A stretch of 64,000 bases of DNA from Lysinibacillus odysseyi (GCA_014595895.1 JABUKB010000002.1:88770-152769), one strand, 5' to 3'. Numbered from the stretch's first letter, positions 1-9,571 are shown. Notes: a model not told the origin generated them from the sequence alone. Translations and numbers: made by a program.

Positions 1-101
1 ATACTACACTGTACATCGTTATGAAACACCTACAATTCTTTTTAAGTAAATAGGAATTTGTCAGCTTTATCCTGCATGAACGGGTAGTAATTTATTATAG
101 G

Positions 102-776
102 TTAACTCCACTTATAACCGATTCCCCACGCAGTTTTTAGAAAATCTTCTGTTGGGAATCCAGCTTTTTTCAGTTTATCTCTCAAATTGCGAATATGGGA
201 ATCTACCGTTCGGATATCTGTTTCTGTTTCGTACTCCCACGCAATCGCCAGCAATTCCTCCCGGGTATACGTTTTAGTAGGTCTCGAAATAAATGCTTTT
301 ATAATAGAAAATTCCTTCCATGTCAGCTGGACAGTTTTATCTAAATATTGCAAGGAGTACATTTCCGTGTCCAAAATATAATCGTTATAAGTTATAGATG
401 TCTTCTTTGTTTCATCAGAAGCACGACGGAGTAACGCATTTACTCTTGCCATCAATTCTCTTTCATCAAAAGGTTTTGTAATATAATCATCTGCCCCTGT
501 GTTCAAACCTTTTACTACCTCTACTTTGTCTGTTCTTGCCGTAAGCATGATGATTGGTACATTTGAAAATGCACGAATGGATTTACATACCTCCCATCCA
601 TTCATTTCAGGCATCATGACATCTAATAACACAAGATTGATTTTTTCTTTTTTTACTATTTCTATCGCGTGTTTGCCTCTTGTTTCTTTTATGCACGTAT
701 ATCCTTGAGGGATTAGAAATAACTCCACTAAGTCCAGCATTCTTTGTTCATCATCAACTAAAAGAATTGTTTGCAT
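102..776 (-). CDS. OmpR-family response regulator
   Basis: This is a DNA-binding response regulator of 224 residues. The receiver domain covers about residues 1-115, with acidic residues VDDE near the start and the phospho-acceptor Asp52 in LLDVMMPEMNG. A winged-helix output domain covers about 130-224 and ends in the typical GIGYKW. I chose the ATG at 776 because GGAGG lies seven bases upstream; a TTG at 782 has no such site. It follows the kinase gene stop by two bases, so both are made from one transcript and are probably coupled. The stimulus and target genes cannot be read from the sequence. Confidence 0.93.
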   Translation of the reverse strand: MQTILLVDDEQRMLDLVELFLIPQGYTCIKETRGKHAIEIVKKEKINLVLLDVMMPEMNGWEVCKSIRAFSNVPIIMLTARTDKVEVVKGLNTGADDYITKPFDERELMARVNALLRRASDETKKTSITYNDYILDTEMYSLQYLDKTVQLTWKEFSIIKAFISRPTKTYTREELLAIAWEYETETDIRTVDSHIRNLRDKLKKAGFPTEDFLKTAWGIGYKWS

Positions 777-778
777 GA

Positions 779-2152
779 TCAAACCTCCGACTGTAACGTT
801 ATTGTAAATGTACTCCCTTCTCCCAATTTGCTTTCCACTTCAATCCTGCCGCCATGAGCCTCTACTAGTTCTTTCACAATCGCCAGTCCCATTCCTGAAC
901 CGCCATATGCACGCGATCTTGACTTTTCCACCCTGTATAACTTTTCAAAAATAAACTCCGTTTCACCTGCGGGTATCCCCATTCCTGTATCCGTGACAGA
1001 AATGATGGTTTCTTTCCCTCTTTGATAAGCTTTTAAAGTAACCTGTGCATTTTCATTTGAATACTTCAAAGCATTATCTAATAAATTGAGTATAATTTGT
1101 TCCAATCGTAAGGAATCGGCATAGAGTTGGAAGTCTTCTTCACAAACAAGATGCAATCTCATTTTTTTCGTTTCATAGGAAGGTGCAACGAGCTTACAAA
1201 TATTTTGCAAAAATGGATAAGCCCCAAAATAACTTTTCGATACGGTAAAGGACGTTTCATCCATTCTCGCCAGATCTAATAAATCTTTCACTAAATTCTT
1301 CATTCGCTCTGACTCTTCGCCAATAATGTCGAGATAGTAATTGCGTTCTTTGTCAGCCAACCCTTTTCTCATGGCTACTTTTGAATACCCTATTAGGTAG
1401 GTTAGAGGTGTACTTAATTCATGGGCAATCGATGCAAGAAATTCATTGCGCTCGTTTTTTAAATGTTCCAGGTCATTGGCCAATTTTTGAATAGAACTCG
1501 ATAGCTCGCCTAATTCGTCTTTACTTGCATAAGGCAACCTTACGTCAAAATCCCCTTTACTTAATTTTTGAGTCGCCTCTTTCATCTGAATCAATGGTCT
1601 TGTCAGAACCTTTGATAATAAAGCATAGATCATAAACAATACAATAAAACTTGTAATGCCTGCTATGACAAAGTGGGTATTCATATCATCAACCATTTGG
1701 TTCATGGAGTCGGTACTCTGAAACATAAGGATATAACCAGATTGATCTCCCTTTATGCGATAGGGATGTGCGCTCACAATATAAGGTGAATTTCGCCAAT
1801 CGGAAACTAATATCGTATCTTTTTCCTGGTCAAGGTCGCTTAGTAAAAATTGATATTCCTCTAGCAGCATAGAAGATTTATCAGAACTGCCAATGATGTC
1901 ACCGGTACCATTTATAATCATCACTTCTCGTACTTTATGCTCTTCCATTAAGACAATATGTTGAATGGTCATATCTGAATAATTTTCTATTAATACATCC
2001 CGGTGGTTTGCACCGTTTACTAATAATGTAGAAAACTCTTCTTCCACTCTCGTATGAATCATATTTTGGTGAAGATAATACATAAAAAATGACTGCATGA
2101 TGAGCACAGCAAGAAAAAAATACATTGCTAGCTTTGTAGAGATTCTGTTCAC
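779..2152 (-). CDS. Membrane sensor histidine kinase
   Basis: This 457-residue transmembrane kinase partners the regulator just downstream. Order of parts: membrane segment at about 8-27, an extracytoplasmic sensor region to about 160, a second membrane segment at 162-182, HAMP at about 183-236, a HisKA dimerisation domain with phospho-acceptor His244 in SIAHELSTPL, then a HATPase domain with an N box (NLLDNALKYS) and G boxes (DTGMGIP, GGSGMGLAIV). Kinase first and regulator second is the less common order for this family. The sensor region has no motif I recognise, so the signal is unknown. Confidence 0.93.
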   Translation of the reverse strand: MNRISTKLAMYFFLAVLIMQSFFMYYLHQNMIHTRVEEEFSTLLVNGANHRDVLIENYSDMTIQHIVLMEEHKVREVMIINGTGDIIGSSDKSSMLLEEYQFLLSDLDQEKDTILVSDWRNSPYIVSAHPYRIKGDQSGYILMFQSTDSMNQMVDDMNTHFVIAGITSFIVLFMIYALLSKVLTRPLIQMKEATQKLSKGDFDVRLPYASKDELGELSSSIQKLANDLEHLKNERNEFLASIAHELSTPLTYLIGYSKVAMRKGLADKERNYYLDIIGEESERMKNLVKDLLDLARMDETSFTVSKSYFGAYPFLQNICKLVAPSYETKKMRLHLVCEEDFQLYADSLRLEQIILNLLDNALKYSNENAQVTLKAYQRGKETIISVTDTGMGIPAGETEFIFEKLYRVEKSRSRAYGGSGMGLAIVKELVEAHGGRIEVESKLGEGSTFTITLQSEV

Positions 2153-2419
2153 TTAGACCCTCTCTCCTTCTGTTGGAAAATAGTATAAACAATAAATGTG
2201 GAGAAATTATGCAAATCAATCCATCCATTTGGATTGTCATCCTATGCAATGCACTCATTTCATTCTACCTGATCTGCCATCCTATTTATCTGCGTATTTA
2301 TGACTTTCTGCAAGCTAGTTCATGTATTTATAAATTTCCTATCAAAAATTAGTTCAAATAAATTGCATTTTGTACAATGTTTGTATAGTCTAAAAGTATA
2401 AAATAATAGGAGGGACATT

Positions 2420-4102
2420 ATGACTATTAGTAAAAAGCTTTATAGCGCGTTTTCAATTACTATTGTATTACTTTTGGTAGTGTCGGTATTTACTTATGCA
2501 AGACTAAATACATTAGACAAAACATATACAGAGTTAATTGAAAACAGATTAGAACAAGTATATGTTGCCGGGGATATTGAATTTTCCGTTTCGCAGCAGG
2601 GTCTTCATATCCGTCATTATGTATTAACAGGAGACAAGCAAGCACTTGAGCGATACGAAAATTCTGTTAAAGAGGTGGATGAAAAAATTGCCATCTACCA
2701 AGGTCTAGTTACCACTGATTATGGAAGAGAATTATCTCAAAATATCGCTGAGGTCACACAAACCTACCAAGAACAAGCGGCAGCTCTGATTAATACATAT
2801 GAAATGGGACAACAAGACCGTGCGATTGCGATGATTAATGAAATGAAGGAAACAGCCGATCAGCAATTAATGCTGGCAGATAAAATTTTGAAACGTAACC
2901 GAGATTTATTTGCCGAGACTTCCCAAAAAGCAACAAATATTGTAGAAAGAACTGGATTTGTGCTAATGATTTTAACAGGTCTAGGTATTATTCTTTCTCT
3001 TATTATACTAAGCCTCATCATCCGTACGATTAGTACACCTATTAAAAGGTTGACACAATCTGTACAGGAAATGGCAAAAGGCAATTTACGAGTCGACGAT
3101 ATAACTGTGAAGTCAAAGGACGAAATTTCCAGTTTGGCGCATTCCTTTAATGAAATGAAGGTAAATATCATTTCTTTATTACAACTTGCTGATAATAATG
3201 CCACGAATCTGTCCTCTGTTGCTACACAGTTAAGAAGAAATTCGCAAGATTTAACTACTATTTCGGAATCTGTACAAGATTCTACAGAAGATATTGTATC
3301 AAAAATTGAATATACAGCTCAGTCTACAGAAGAAAGCGCGGCAGCCATGGACGATACAGCAAAAGGGGTGCAGCAAATTGCTGAACTTACCCAAGAACTC
3401 CATGCTAGCACACAAGTATCACGCGACTTAGCAAACCATGGCCAGGAAAGTATTTTCAATGCTAAAGATAAAATGCATACAATCGAAAACATGACAAAGC
3501 ATACGACAGAACGAATCCATCAGCTTGGCATTCAGTCGCAGGAAATTCAAGTGATTACAGAAGTCATCACAGGCATTAGTGATCAAACGAATTTACTGGC
3601 GTTAAATGCGGCAATTGAAGCAGCAAGAGCTGGTGAACATGGCAAAGGTTTCGCTGTCGTAGCAGATGAAGTAAGAAAATTAGCAGAGCAATCGAAAGAA
3701 TCCGCTTCTAATATTGTTACACTAACGTCCGGTATTTTAACAGAAATTCAGGAAGTGGAAAAAATGATTGAAGCGAATTTATCAGCAGTCGATCAAGGGG
3801 TAGACACCATTCAAATTGCTGAGCAATCATTTATGGAAATTGCGGCAGCCGTGGAAAAAATGATGGACCGTACAGCGGAAGTCTCTGCCGTGACAGAAGA
3901 AATTTCAGCATCTGCAGAGCAAGTAGCTGCCTCTATTTCTGAAATCGCGACCAACGCACAGGGCGTGAATGAGTCCATTGGGCATGTAGCACAAGAGGTA
4001 GAAACGCAAACTGCCTCTACCCAAGAAATTAATGCTATTGCCGAAAATTTAACGGAAAAGGCAGACGAATTAACAAATAATATTCATAAATTTAGTTTTT
4101 AA
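2420..4102 (+). CDS. Methyl-accepting chemotaxis protein (4HB sensor)
   Basis: This is a 560-residue transmembrane chemoreceptor. It has an N-terminal membrane segment (about 10-29), a helical extracellular four-helix-bundle type sensor region to about 180, a second membrane segment near 180-202, HAMP, and a long cytoplasmic coiled coil. The receptor tip for CheA/CheW contact is clear: [40 protein letters not shown] is split here as [20 protein letters not shown] followed by the [13 protein letters not shown] segment. The ATG follows AGGAGG by six bases. A strong hairpin terminator follows the stop, so it is monocistronic. The ligand is unknown. Confidence 0.94.
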   Translation: MTISKKLYSAFSITIVLLLVVSVFTYARLNTLDKTYTELIENRLEQVYVAGDIEFSVSQQGLHIRHYVLTGDKQALERYENSVKEVDEKIAIYQGLVTTDYGRELSQNIAEVTQTYQEQAAALINTYEMGQQDRAIAMINEMKETADQQLMLADKILKRNRDLFAETSQKATNIVERTGFVLMILTGLGIILSLIILSLIIRTISTPIKRLTQSVQEMAKGNLRVDDITVKSKDEISSLAHSFNEMKVNIISLLQLADNNATNLSSVATQLRRNSQDLTTISESVQDSTEDIVSKIEYTAQSTEESAAAMDDTAKGVQQIAELTQELHASTQVSRDLANHGQESIFNAKDKMHTIENMTKHTTERIHQLGIQSQEIQVITEVITGISDQTNLLALNAAIEAARAGEHGKGFAVVADEVRKLAEQSKESASNIVTLTSGILTEIQEVEKMIEANLSAVDQGVDTIQIAEQSFMEIAAAVEKMMDRTAEVSAVTEEISASAEQVAASISEIATNAQGVNESIGHVAQEVETQTASTQEINAIAENLTEKADELTNNIHKFSF

Positions 4103-4138
4103 TAAGAAAAATACAGCTTCTATGTTTGAAATTAAAAA

Positions 4139-4184
4139 AACGCTACTAGGCAAGATGTTTCTTTTCCCTAGTAGCGTCTTTTTA
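4139..4184 (+). terminator. Rho-independent terminator of the chemoreceptor gene
   Basis: The arms ACGCTACTAGG and CCTAGTAGCGT pair perfectly around a loop and are followed by a short T-rich run. It lies about 40 bases after the chemoreceptor stop codon. Confidence 0.85.
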
Positions 4185-4292
4185 GTTTGCCAGTGCTTCT
4201 TCTACAATTACACCTTCAGCTTTGATATCTTCACCAAAGGCCGGTTTTAATATTTTGCCAGATGTTTCGGCAAGAAGCCCTTCGCAACCGGA
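4182..4292 (-). pseudogene. C-terminal remnant of an unidentified protein gene
   Basis: On the minus strand a frame of 36 codons ends in TAA and reads like a real protein C-terminus (ETSGKILKPAFGEDIKAEGV then IVEEALAN). It is closed upstream by a TGA at 4293-4295, and nothing in that frame before the stop looks coding. There is no start codon with a ribosome site. It lies downstream of the quinone oxidoreductase gene in the same orientation. I do not recognise the family. A chance open stretch cannot be excluded. Confidence 0.35.
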
Positions 4293-4310
4293 TCATTTAG
4301 AAATATAGTT

Positions 4311-5288
4311 TTATTCCGTTATAATGACCACTTTGCCATTCCCTTTTCCATCGATCACCGTTTGGAACGCTTCACTTGCTTGTGATAGTGGATAGGATTG
4401 GCCAATGCTTAGCTGGATTTGTTCTTTTTCAAGCAACTCGGTTACAGCCTGTACAGCTTCTGCATATTGTTCAGATGTAGCATTCCATAAAATTAGGCCC
4501 ACAATAGAGCTTTCCTTTTGCATGGCTAAGCGCGGATTGATTTCTATTGTTCCTCGGTTTCCGACAACCACAATCGTTCCGTTTTTTGCAATCAGCTGCA
4601 AATCTGTTTCTAAATTCACATTCGCCAAAAATTCAATAATGACATCTGGTTCTCGGCCATTTAGTTGAGCCCGTACATCTTCGAGTGTGTCAGCTGTCAC
4701 ATGATCAAATACAAAATCAGCACCTGCTGCTTTTACTTGTGCTTTTCCTTCCGCTTGACTCGCTGTGCCGATCACGGTAGCACCTAACGCTTTTGCTATC
4801 TGTACCGCAATTAACCCTACACCACCGCTCGCACCATGAATGAGCACCGTTTGACCAGCTTGCACTTGCCCTCGGTGCACTAATGCGCGGTAGGCTGTCA
4901 TCGCTGGAACACCTAACGCAGCCCCGACTTCAAAGGAACAATTATCCGGTAGGCGGTGGACAAACCGACCTTCACAAACCATTGTTTCTGCCAGTGTACC
5001 CGTTGAGCGGCCATTTGGAGACACGCCTACCCATACACGATCCCCTACCTGCACATGCTGAATATCCTCACCGATTTCTTCCACAATCCCTGCACCGTCC
5101 ACGCCTGGTGTATAAGGCAGGGACGGCACTACCGCATACGCCCCCGATAATGTATACGTATCGCTTGGATTCACTCCCGCTGCTTTGATCGCAATGCGCA
5201 CCTCGTCACGCGCCAAGCCCTTTTCTTCGATTGATTGCAAGTGAAGCTGCTCCGCTCCGCCAAACTGATTCACAATAATTCCTTTCAT
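4311..5288 (-). CDS. NADPH:quinone oxidoreductase (zinc-less MDR family)
   Basis: This 325-residue cytoplasmic oxidoreductase belongs to the medium-chain dehydrogenase superfamily. The N-terminal GroES-like domain holds GVNPSDTY and PGVDGAGIVEEIG. The NADPH-binding Rossmann motif is GASGGVGLIAVQIAKALGA at about 152-170. The cysteines and histidines that bind zinc in alcohol dehydrogenases are absent, which points to the quinone-oxidoreductase/zeta-crystallin branch (reduction of quinones or enones with NADPH). A good AGGAGGGG site precedes the ATG. The exact substrate cannot be told. Confidence 0.9.
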   Translation of the reverse strand: MKGIIVNQFGGAEQLHLQSIEEKGLARDEVRIAIKAAGVNPSDTYTLSGAYAVVPSLPYTPGVDGAGIVEEIGEDIQHVQVGDRVWVGVSPNGRSTGTLAETMVCEGRFVHRLPDNCSFEVGAALGVPAMTAYRALVHRGQVQAGQTVLIHGASGGVGLIAVQIAKALGATVIGTASQAEGKAQVKAAGADFVFDHVTADTLEDVRAQLNGREPDVIIEFLANVNLETDLQLIAKNGTIVVVGNRGTIEINPRLAMQKESSIVGLILWNATSEQYAEAVQAVTELLEKEQIQLSIGQSYPLSQASEAFQTVIDGKGNGKVVIITE

Positions 5289-5501
5289 ATGTATCCCCTC
5301 CTGCTTTTATTATACGAGGTTTAAATAAAACGAGGTAACAATTTGCTATATTCTGAAAACAACCCCTTACTTTATTTTATATGAATGACTACTATAATTT
5401 CCCCTAGAAAATAAAAACAGCAGCAAGGCTTTGTTTGCCTGCTACCGTTAAAAATCTACCATCTCGAACTCCATAAGACCGGGACGATTCATGTGGATAC
5501 T

Positions 5502-6077
5502 TTATATTTTGCTTAATGTCTTTTGAAACATGGAGACTAATTGTTCGGTATTTAATACTGATTGAATCATTGCTTCCATATATTCCGCTTGATCTAAGGC
5601 TGCATAATTCCAGAAAAAACCTTGTTTTTTAGCATACGCATTTATGAATAGTCGCGTTGTACGCCCATTTCCCTCTCGAAATGGATGAATCATATTGAGC
5701 TCAGATTTAAAATAAGCCAGTCTTTCTGCCGCTTCCTTAATCGACTGCCACTTTGGTTCATTTTGCATTTCGCGGAAAAGTTGCTCCGCCATTCTCGAAA
5801 TATGCTGCGCTTGGCAAAAACGCGTCGTCCCCTTCGCCAACTGCACATTCCGCACTTGACCAGCAAATTGATAAATATCCTGAAATAAATAATGATGCAA
5901 TGCTAGTAGCGTATTCCAATCAAATCGTTCAAATTGAAAATGACCCTGCTCTATTTCTAAAGACCTTACCATAAAGACATATTGCTCTGCTCTTTCTAAA
6001 TCATGCAGATTCTCGATCCCTAAGATATTGTACTTTACTAAATAATCCTCATCTTCACCAAAATTATACTTTTCCAA
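5502..6077 (-). CDS. Fic-domain protein (probable AMP transferase toxin)
   Basis: This is a 191-residue Fic protein. Family members move AMP or another phosphate-containing group from a nucleotide to target-protein side chains. The catalytic loop is complete: HPFREGNGR at 131-139, with catalytic His131 and anion-holding residues, and the target-clamping flap region FAGQVRNVQLAKGTTRF lies at about 71-87. It starts with TTG, overlapping the upstream small gene by 14 bases, with AAAGGTG placed suitably upstream. That layout is typical of translationally coupled toxin-antitoxin pairs. There is no clear inhibitory [S/T]xxxE[G/N] helix in this protein. Target and nucleotide are unknown. Confidence 0.88.
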   Translation of the reverse strand: MEKYNFGEDEDYLVKYNILGIENLHDLERAEQYVFMVRSLEIEQGHFQFERFDWNTLLALHHYLFQDIYQFAGQVRNVQLAKGTTRFCQAQHISRMAEQLFREMQNEPKWQSIKEAAERLAYFKSELNMIHPFREGNGRTTRLFINAYAKKQGFFWNYAALDQAEYMEAMIQSVLNTEQLVSMFQKTLSKI

Positions 6078-6237
6078 GTTTCAACACACCTTTAATCATA
6101 GCCGGTGTAAGTGATTTCCCTTTGTTCACAGTTTCTATGGCTTGAAGGGCTATCTTTTTATCAATGGAAAAGTTCTCAAGTGTTAGATTTTTTTCAACAC
6201 GTTTAAACATATCCGATTCTAATGTAATTTTAGACAA
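6064..6237 (-). CDS. Small partner of the Fic protein, possible antitoxin
   Basis: This is a 57-residue mostly helical protein encoded just before fic and overlapping it. I start it at TTG 6237 because GAGGGGG lies eight bases upstream; a TTG at 6255 would put that site inside the gene. By position it should be the Fic antitoxin. In known class I Fic antitoxins (VbhA type) a helix carries [S/T]xxxE[G/N]. The closest match here is NLTLEN, with Asn in place of Ser/Thr, so either the motif has diverged or inhibition works differently. The family is not firmly recognised. Confidence 0.65.
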   Translation of the reverse strand: MSKITLESDMFKRVEKNLTLENFSIDKKIALQAIETVNKGKSLTPAMIKGVLKLGKV

Positions 6238-6382
6238 TAAAAAATACCCCCTCAATATCTATAAATATGCCCATTTTGTTACCTTTAATTATAAATTAAT
6301 TATCCCGGAATGTAAAACCAGGAGGGCTTATACATCTCCTTAGCAAATCGTTAAACCATCCTTTAGGGTGGATAGAAAAATG

Positions 6383-6413
6383 GAAAAAGGCATGGGTCCG
6401 CTAACCTCATGCC
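6383..6413 (-). terminator. Terminator after the geranylgeranyl-reductase-like gene
   Basis: Read on the minus strand, GGCATGAGGT pairs with ACCCATGCC and is followed by TTTTT. It lies about 80 bases after the stop codon at 6490. Confidence 0.65.
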
Positions 6414-6489
6414 CACACCTATCCCTTCTTGCATTCGCTTTATCTTACCTATGAAAGTCCACTTCACTCTATCACAAGGTTTTTCTCCA

Positions 6490-7569
6490 CTACTTCTTTA
6501 AGAGCACAGGAATAACTGAACGAATCGCTTTTAGCTTCAAGAAGTTTTCAGCCTGTCCTGTCAAGAAACCGTATTCCCCAATGGATTTATCCGAACGGTG
6601 AAGCATTTTAAAAATACCCTCTAGGATTGTTTGATTCATTCCATAAGCCACATTGGCGAAATGTTTTTCCCCGTTTAACTTGTTTGCTAATACCTTACGA
6701 ACTTTGCTATCGTATTGATCTACTTCATTGTTTGCGATGCACTCTGCAGCAATTTTCCCGGAAATGCATGCGTTATCAATCCCGCCTCCATGAAGCGCAG
6801 ATACTAAACCGGCTGCATCTCCCGTCAATAGGGAATTCCCGTGTACTAGATTTTCCGGCATTATCACAGGGCAAATGCCGCCTAATTTACGTGTACGCTC
6901 ATAAGAAGTCAACTTTTCCCGCTCGATAATCTCCTCTAATACATTCCATAGATTATCTGTTGTGTCATCAAATATGATTAAACCGACATTTGCTTCTCTG
7001 TCACCTTTCGGAAATACCCAGTAATAGCCTTTATGACGGTCTAAAATTGCAGCAAAAATCTTATCTTTATATTTTGTAAAATCGCCAAGCATGGTATACT
7101 GTGCCGTTAAGCCTGAAGTTTCTTTATAGAATGATTGCCAGCCGTGAGCTTTCGATGTAACAGACGGAGCTCCTGAAGAATCAATTATATAGTCGTAGTT
7201 TGCTGATAGCTCCTTGAATTTATCCTTTGAGATAGGCGAATTTTCGTGAATTTGAACACCTAATTCTCTAGCTTCTTTCGCTAAACCGATTTGCCACTCT
7301 TGACGGTCAATCATCCATAATTTAATATCCTCTCCAGTTGGGAATGAATATGTAGTTTTCACTTTAAAATCTAAAGCATCTACTTTAAAACGCAAACCAT
7401 CTTTTGGTTCGCCTAAAAGATCTAGCGTATCAAAAAAGCCTTCCGCACATCGGATATGGTCGCCAATTTTATATTGATCAAACAGTTCAACTTCTAACCC
7501 TAGTTTCGCTCCTTCAATCGCAGCTGTTAAACCAGCTGGTCCCCCACCGATAATAGCAATTCTTTTCAT
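6490..7569 (-). CDS. Geranylgeranyl-reductase-like FAD oxidoreductase
   Basis: This 359-residue flavoprotein belongs to the NAD(P)/FAD oxidoreductases near geranylgeranyl reductase (ChlP / archaeal lipid reductase group). The N-terminal dinucleotide-binding motif is IGGGPAGLTAAIEGAKLGLEV at about 6-26. Other family marks are RCAEGFF at about 40-46, the WVFPKGD strand near residue 184, and the second FAD motif LLTGDAAGLVSALHGGGI near 257-274. Members reduce double bonds in isoprenoid chains or oxidise related substrates. No isoprenoid genes are nearby, so the substrate is open. It is transcribed alone. Confidence 0.8.
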   Translation of the reverse strand: MKRIAIIGGGPAGLTAAIEGAKLGLEVELFDQYKIGDHIRCAEGFFDTLDLLGEPKDGLRFKVDALDFKVKTTYSFPTGEDIKLWMIDRQEWQIGLAKEARELGVQIHENSPISKDKFKELSANYDYIIDSSGAPSVTSKAHGWQSFYKETSGLTAQYTMLGDFTKYKDKIFAAILDRHKGYYWVFPKGDREANVGLIIFDDTTDNLWNVLEEIIEREKLTSYERTRKLGGICPVIMPENLVHGNSLLTGDAAGLVSALHGGGIDNACISGKIAAECIANNEVDQYDSKVRKVLANKLNGEKHFANVAYGMNQTILEGIFKMLHRSDKSIGEYGFLTGQAENFLKLKAIRSVIPVLLKK

Positions 7570-7864
7570 AAAAATCCCCCTCGCTTTATCTATTTTATGG
7601 AATTATTTCACATTAAATATCCTTTTATAGCAAAAAGAGTAGCATATTAAACTAACATACAAGTCAATTAACTTTTCACTATCTGCTGCTCACACCGCCA
7701 CTTATTATAGATTTTATGCTCCTATTAAATGAAAAAGAACAATTCCAGTCGCTTCAAACTTCTAATAAGCTTGGGAAGTTTCATTCTATAAACTTCCTTG
7801 CTTTTTGACGTAATTCTTTCATGATGCCGCTGCTATTTACTATTTTTAATACATTTTCTGTTCA

Positions 7865-7906
7865 TAAAAAAAAGCAAAAACCCCTCCTATTCAAAGGGTT
7901 TTTGCT
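7865..7906 (-). terminator. Terminator of the J-domain/TPR gene
   Basis: On the minus strand AGCAAAAACCC pairs with GGGTTTTTGCT and runs into eight Ts. The rest of the 366-base gap between 7569 and 7936 holds the upstream region of the flavoprotein gene and a weaker hairpin near 7773-7797 with no obvious gene attached. Confidence 0.8.
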
Positions 7907-7935
7907 GATGTTCCCAAACATTCCAACTTTCTTCT

Positions 7936-9180
7936 TTATTCACTGCTAAGAGCCGCAGCTTTTTCCTCTAACAGCTGGTCCCATTGTTTTTGATAGCGAT
8001 GATAAATAAGGGGGTATTGCTGTTGTACATAGCGAATGCCAGCCACATAGTCTTCCGTTTTCGTTTCAAATTGCGCTATTAGCTCTGGAGGCATCATTTG
8101 AGTGGCATATTCCATAATGACATCTTTAACCCCCGTCTCTTCGTAAAATAACTGGAGAGCCTTTAGTGTGACAGGTGTAAATACATCGCTATCCGCAGTC
8201 ATACGATTTATTTCCTGCTGCACTTTATCCCATTCTTTCAACTTCTGACGGAACTCCTGAACAGTTGGATGCTTCGGGTTGAAATCATGTATTAAATCAA
8301 GATAAAAAGCAGCTACGCGTAAATAACCTTCTGCAAAGTATGCTTCATATTCATTCATAAGCAAATCCGCAATTACCTGTTTATTTTCTTCCTCTTCTTC
8401 CTGCATGGCCTGGAAAAAATTCTGCATTGTTCGCTGAATTTCATGTGCCCGTTCCCATTTATTCAATACAGCCACTGTGTTGATCCACATTATATAAAGA
8501 TAAATGCAATCCAGCTCTTGTTGTTCTAGCGATGCCACTTCTTTTTCTATCAGTGGCAATGCCTCCTCTTCCCGTTCTAACAGCTGATAAATCTGGATAA
8601 ACAATACACGGTACATATCCATGCATTCTTCATTTTCATGACATGCCTCGTTTAATAAATCTAGTGCCTCTTCGGCATAGCCTGCATTTATTAAAAGCTT
8701 GCCTGTTATGCCAACCATATCCCAGTACTCTTCCGGATTGCCATTTTTCAATAAAATTTGCACCTGGTCATTAAATTGTTCCATATCCTCTTTCAATAAA
8801 TACATTTGAGCTAAGCCTACCCTGGCTTCGACCAGATGCGGAGCTTTTTTAAGGACTGTATTAAACAGTTCTTCTGCTTGCGCCCAATTTTTCTGGCTGG
8901 TATATTCCAGCGCTTTATATAGAACTTCCTCCAGGTAGCCTTCGTATTTTCTCCAGATATCATATTTTTGCCGTTCAATTGGGTCGCGTAAGATGTCATA
9001 GATTTTTGTGACTTTTTCAAACTCCTCAGGATCTTCATCTGATGAATATTGCACAATAAGCTCTGCGTATTTTTCCTCTATTTCTTCTTGACTGGCATTG
9101 GAACCTAGCTTTAGGACTTTGTAGTAATCGTCTGCTGTCACTTTACCGTTTCTTTCATTGTGTGCCGTTTTCTTTTCCAT
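7936..9180 (-). CDS. J-domain protein with TPR-like repeats
   Basis: This is a 414-residue cytoplasmic protein. Residues about 17-75 form a J-like domain: DDYYKVLKLGSNASQEEIEE begins it and YDILRDPIERQKYDIW ends it. The HPD loop expected between helices II and III is not intact (YSSDEDPEE), so stimulation of DnaK may be lost or weak. The rest is helical with TPR-like pairs (AEELFNTVLKKAPHLVEARV; GYAEEALDLLNEAC) and suits a scaffold or co-chaperone role. An AGGGG site precedes the ATG. Partners are unknown. Confidence 0.75.
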   Translation of the reverse strand: MEKKTAHNERNGKVTADDYYKVLKLGSNASQEEIEEKYAELIVQYSSDEDPEEFEKVTKIYDILRDPIERQKYDIWRKYEGYLEEVLYKALEYTSQKNWAQAEELFNTVLKKAPHLVEARVGLAQMYLLKEDMEQFNDQVQILLKNGNPEEYWDMVGITGKLLINAGYAEEALDLLNEACHENEECMDMYRVLFIQIYQLLEREEEALPLIEKEVASLEQQELDCIYLYIMWINTVAVLNKWERAHEIQRTMQNFFQAMQEEEEENKQVIADLLMNEYEAYFAEGYLRVAAFYLDLIHDFNPKHPTVQEFRQKLKEWDKVQQEINRMTADSDVFTPVTLKALQLFYEETGVKDVIMEYATQMMPPELIAQFETKTEDYVAGIRYVQQQYPLIYHRYQKQWDQLLEEKAAALSSE

Positions 9181-9281
9181 TTTGAAAAACCCCTCTTCCT
9201 ACTAGAAATCAGTGCAACTATTTATAGGTAACCTATACCCAAAATAAGGTATCCATAATTATCATTGCTAAATAAAAATAG

Positions 9282-9389
9282 AACCGTTATTCAGCAATAT
9301 ATTACGGAAAGGGCAATTTAGAACCGCGAACGAATGATAATATAGGTCTCGAAAAAGCCAAAGTCTTTATCGAAAAATTATATGCTTAA
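9282..9389 (+). pseudogene. C-terminal remnant, possibly of a flavodoxin-like protein
   Basis: A plus-strand frame of 35 codons ending in TAA reads AIYYGKGNLEPRTNDNIGLE followed by KAKVFIEKLYA. That composition and the final helix look like a genuine protein end, not chance. A TAG at 9279-9281 closes the frame upstream, and no earlier part of the gene is visible. My tentative guess is a flavodoxin/NAD(P)H-quinone reductase type protein. The surrounding 456-base gap (9181-9636) has no intact gene; it holds this remnant and two hairpins. Confidence 0.45.
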
Positions 9390-9409
9390 GTTAAAAGTAT
9401 CTAGTTAAA

Positions 9410-9444
9410 AAGCACAAACCCTTCAGGAAAAGGGATTTGCGCTT
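9410..9444. terminator. Hairpin, probable orphan terminator
   Basis: AGCACAAACCCTT pairs with AAGGGATTTGCGCT allowing G-T pairs. On the minus strand a T-rich run follows. It comes directly after the coding remnant and no intact gene claims it. Confidence 0.45.
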
Positions 9445-9542
9445 CTCGTTATGGCCAAAGCCTTGAAGCAGGTACCTTAGAAGAGACTTATTTATGAAAA
9501 GCAAGAGGTTATCGGGAGCCTGAAAATATGTACAAACCATTC

Positions 9543-9571
9543 TTTAATTACTGCCATGAACAGTAATTAAA
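9543..9571. repeat. Perfect 11-bp inverted repeat
   Basis: TTTAATTACTG and CAGTAATTAAA are exact inverted copies seven bases apart. It lies downstream of the DUF421 gene on the minus strand and could end that transcript, although the T run is poor. Confidence 0.5.

Noticed and set aside
2209..2352. A 47-residue hydrophobic frame on the plus strand after GGAG, between the kinase and chemoreceptor genes
   Set aside because: It lies in the kinase promoter region, has no recognisable family, and a frame of this length is expected by chance.
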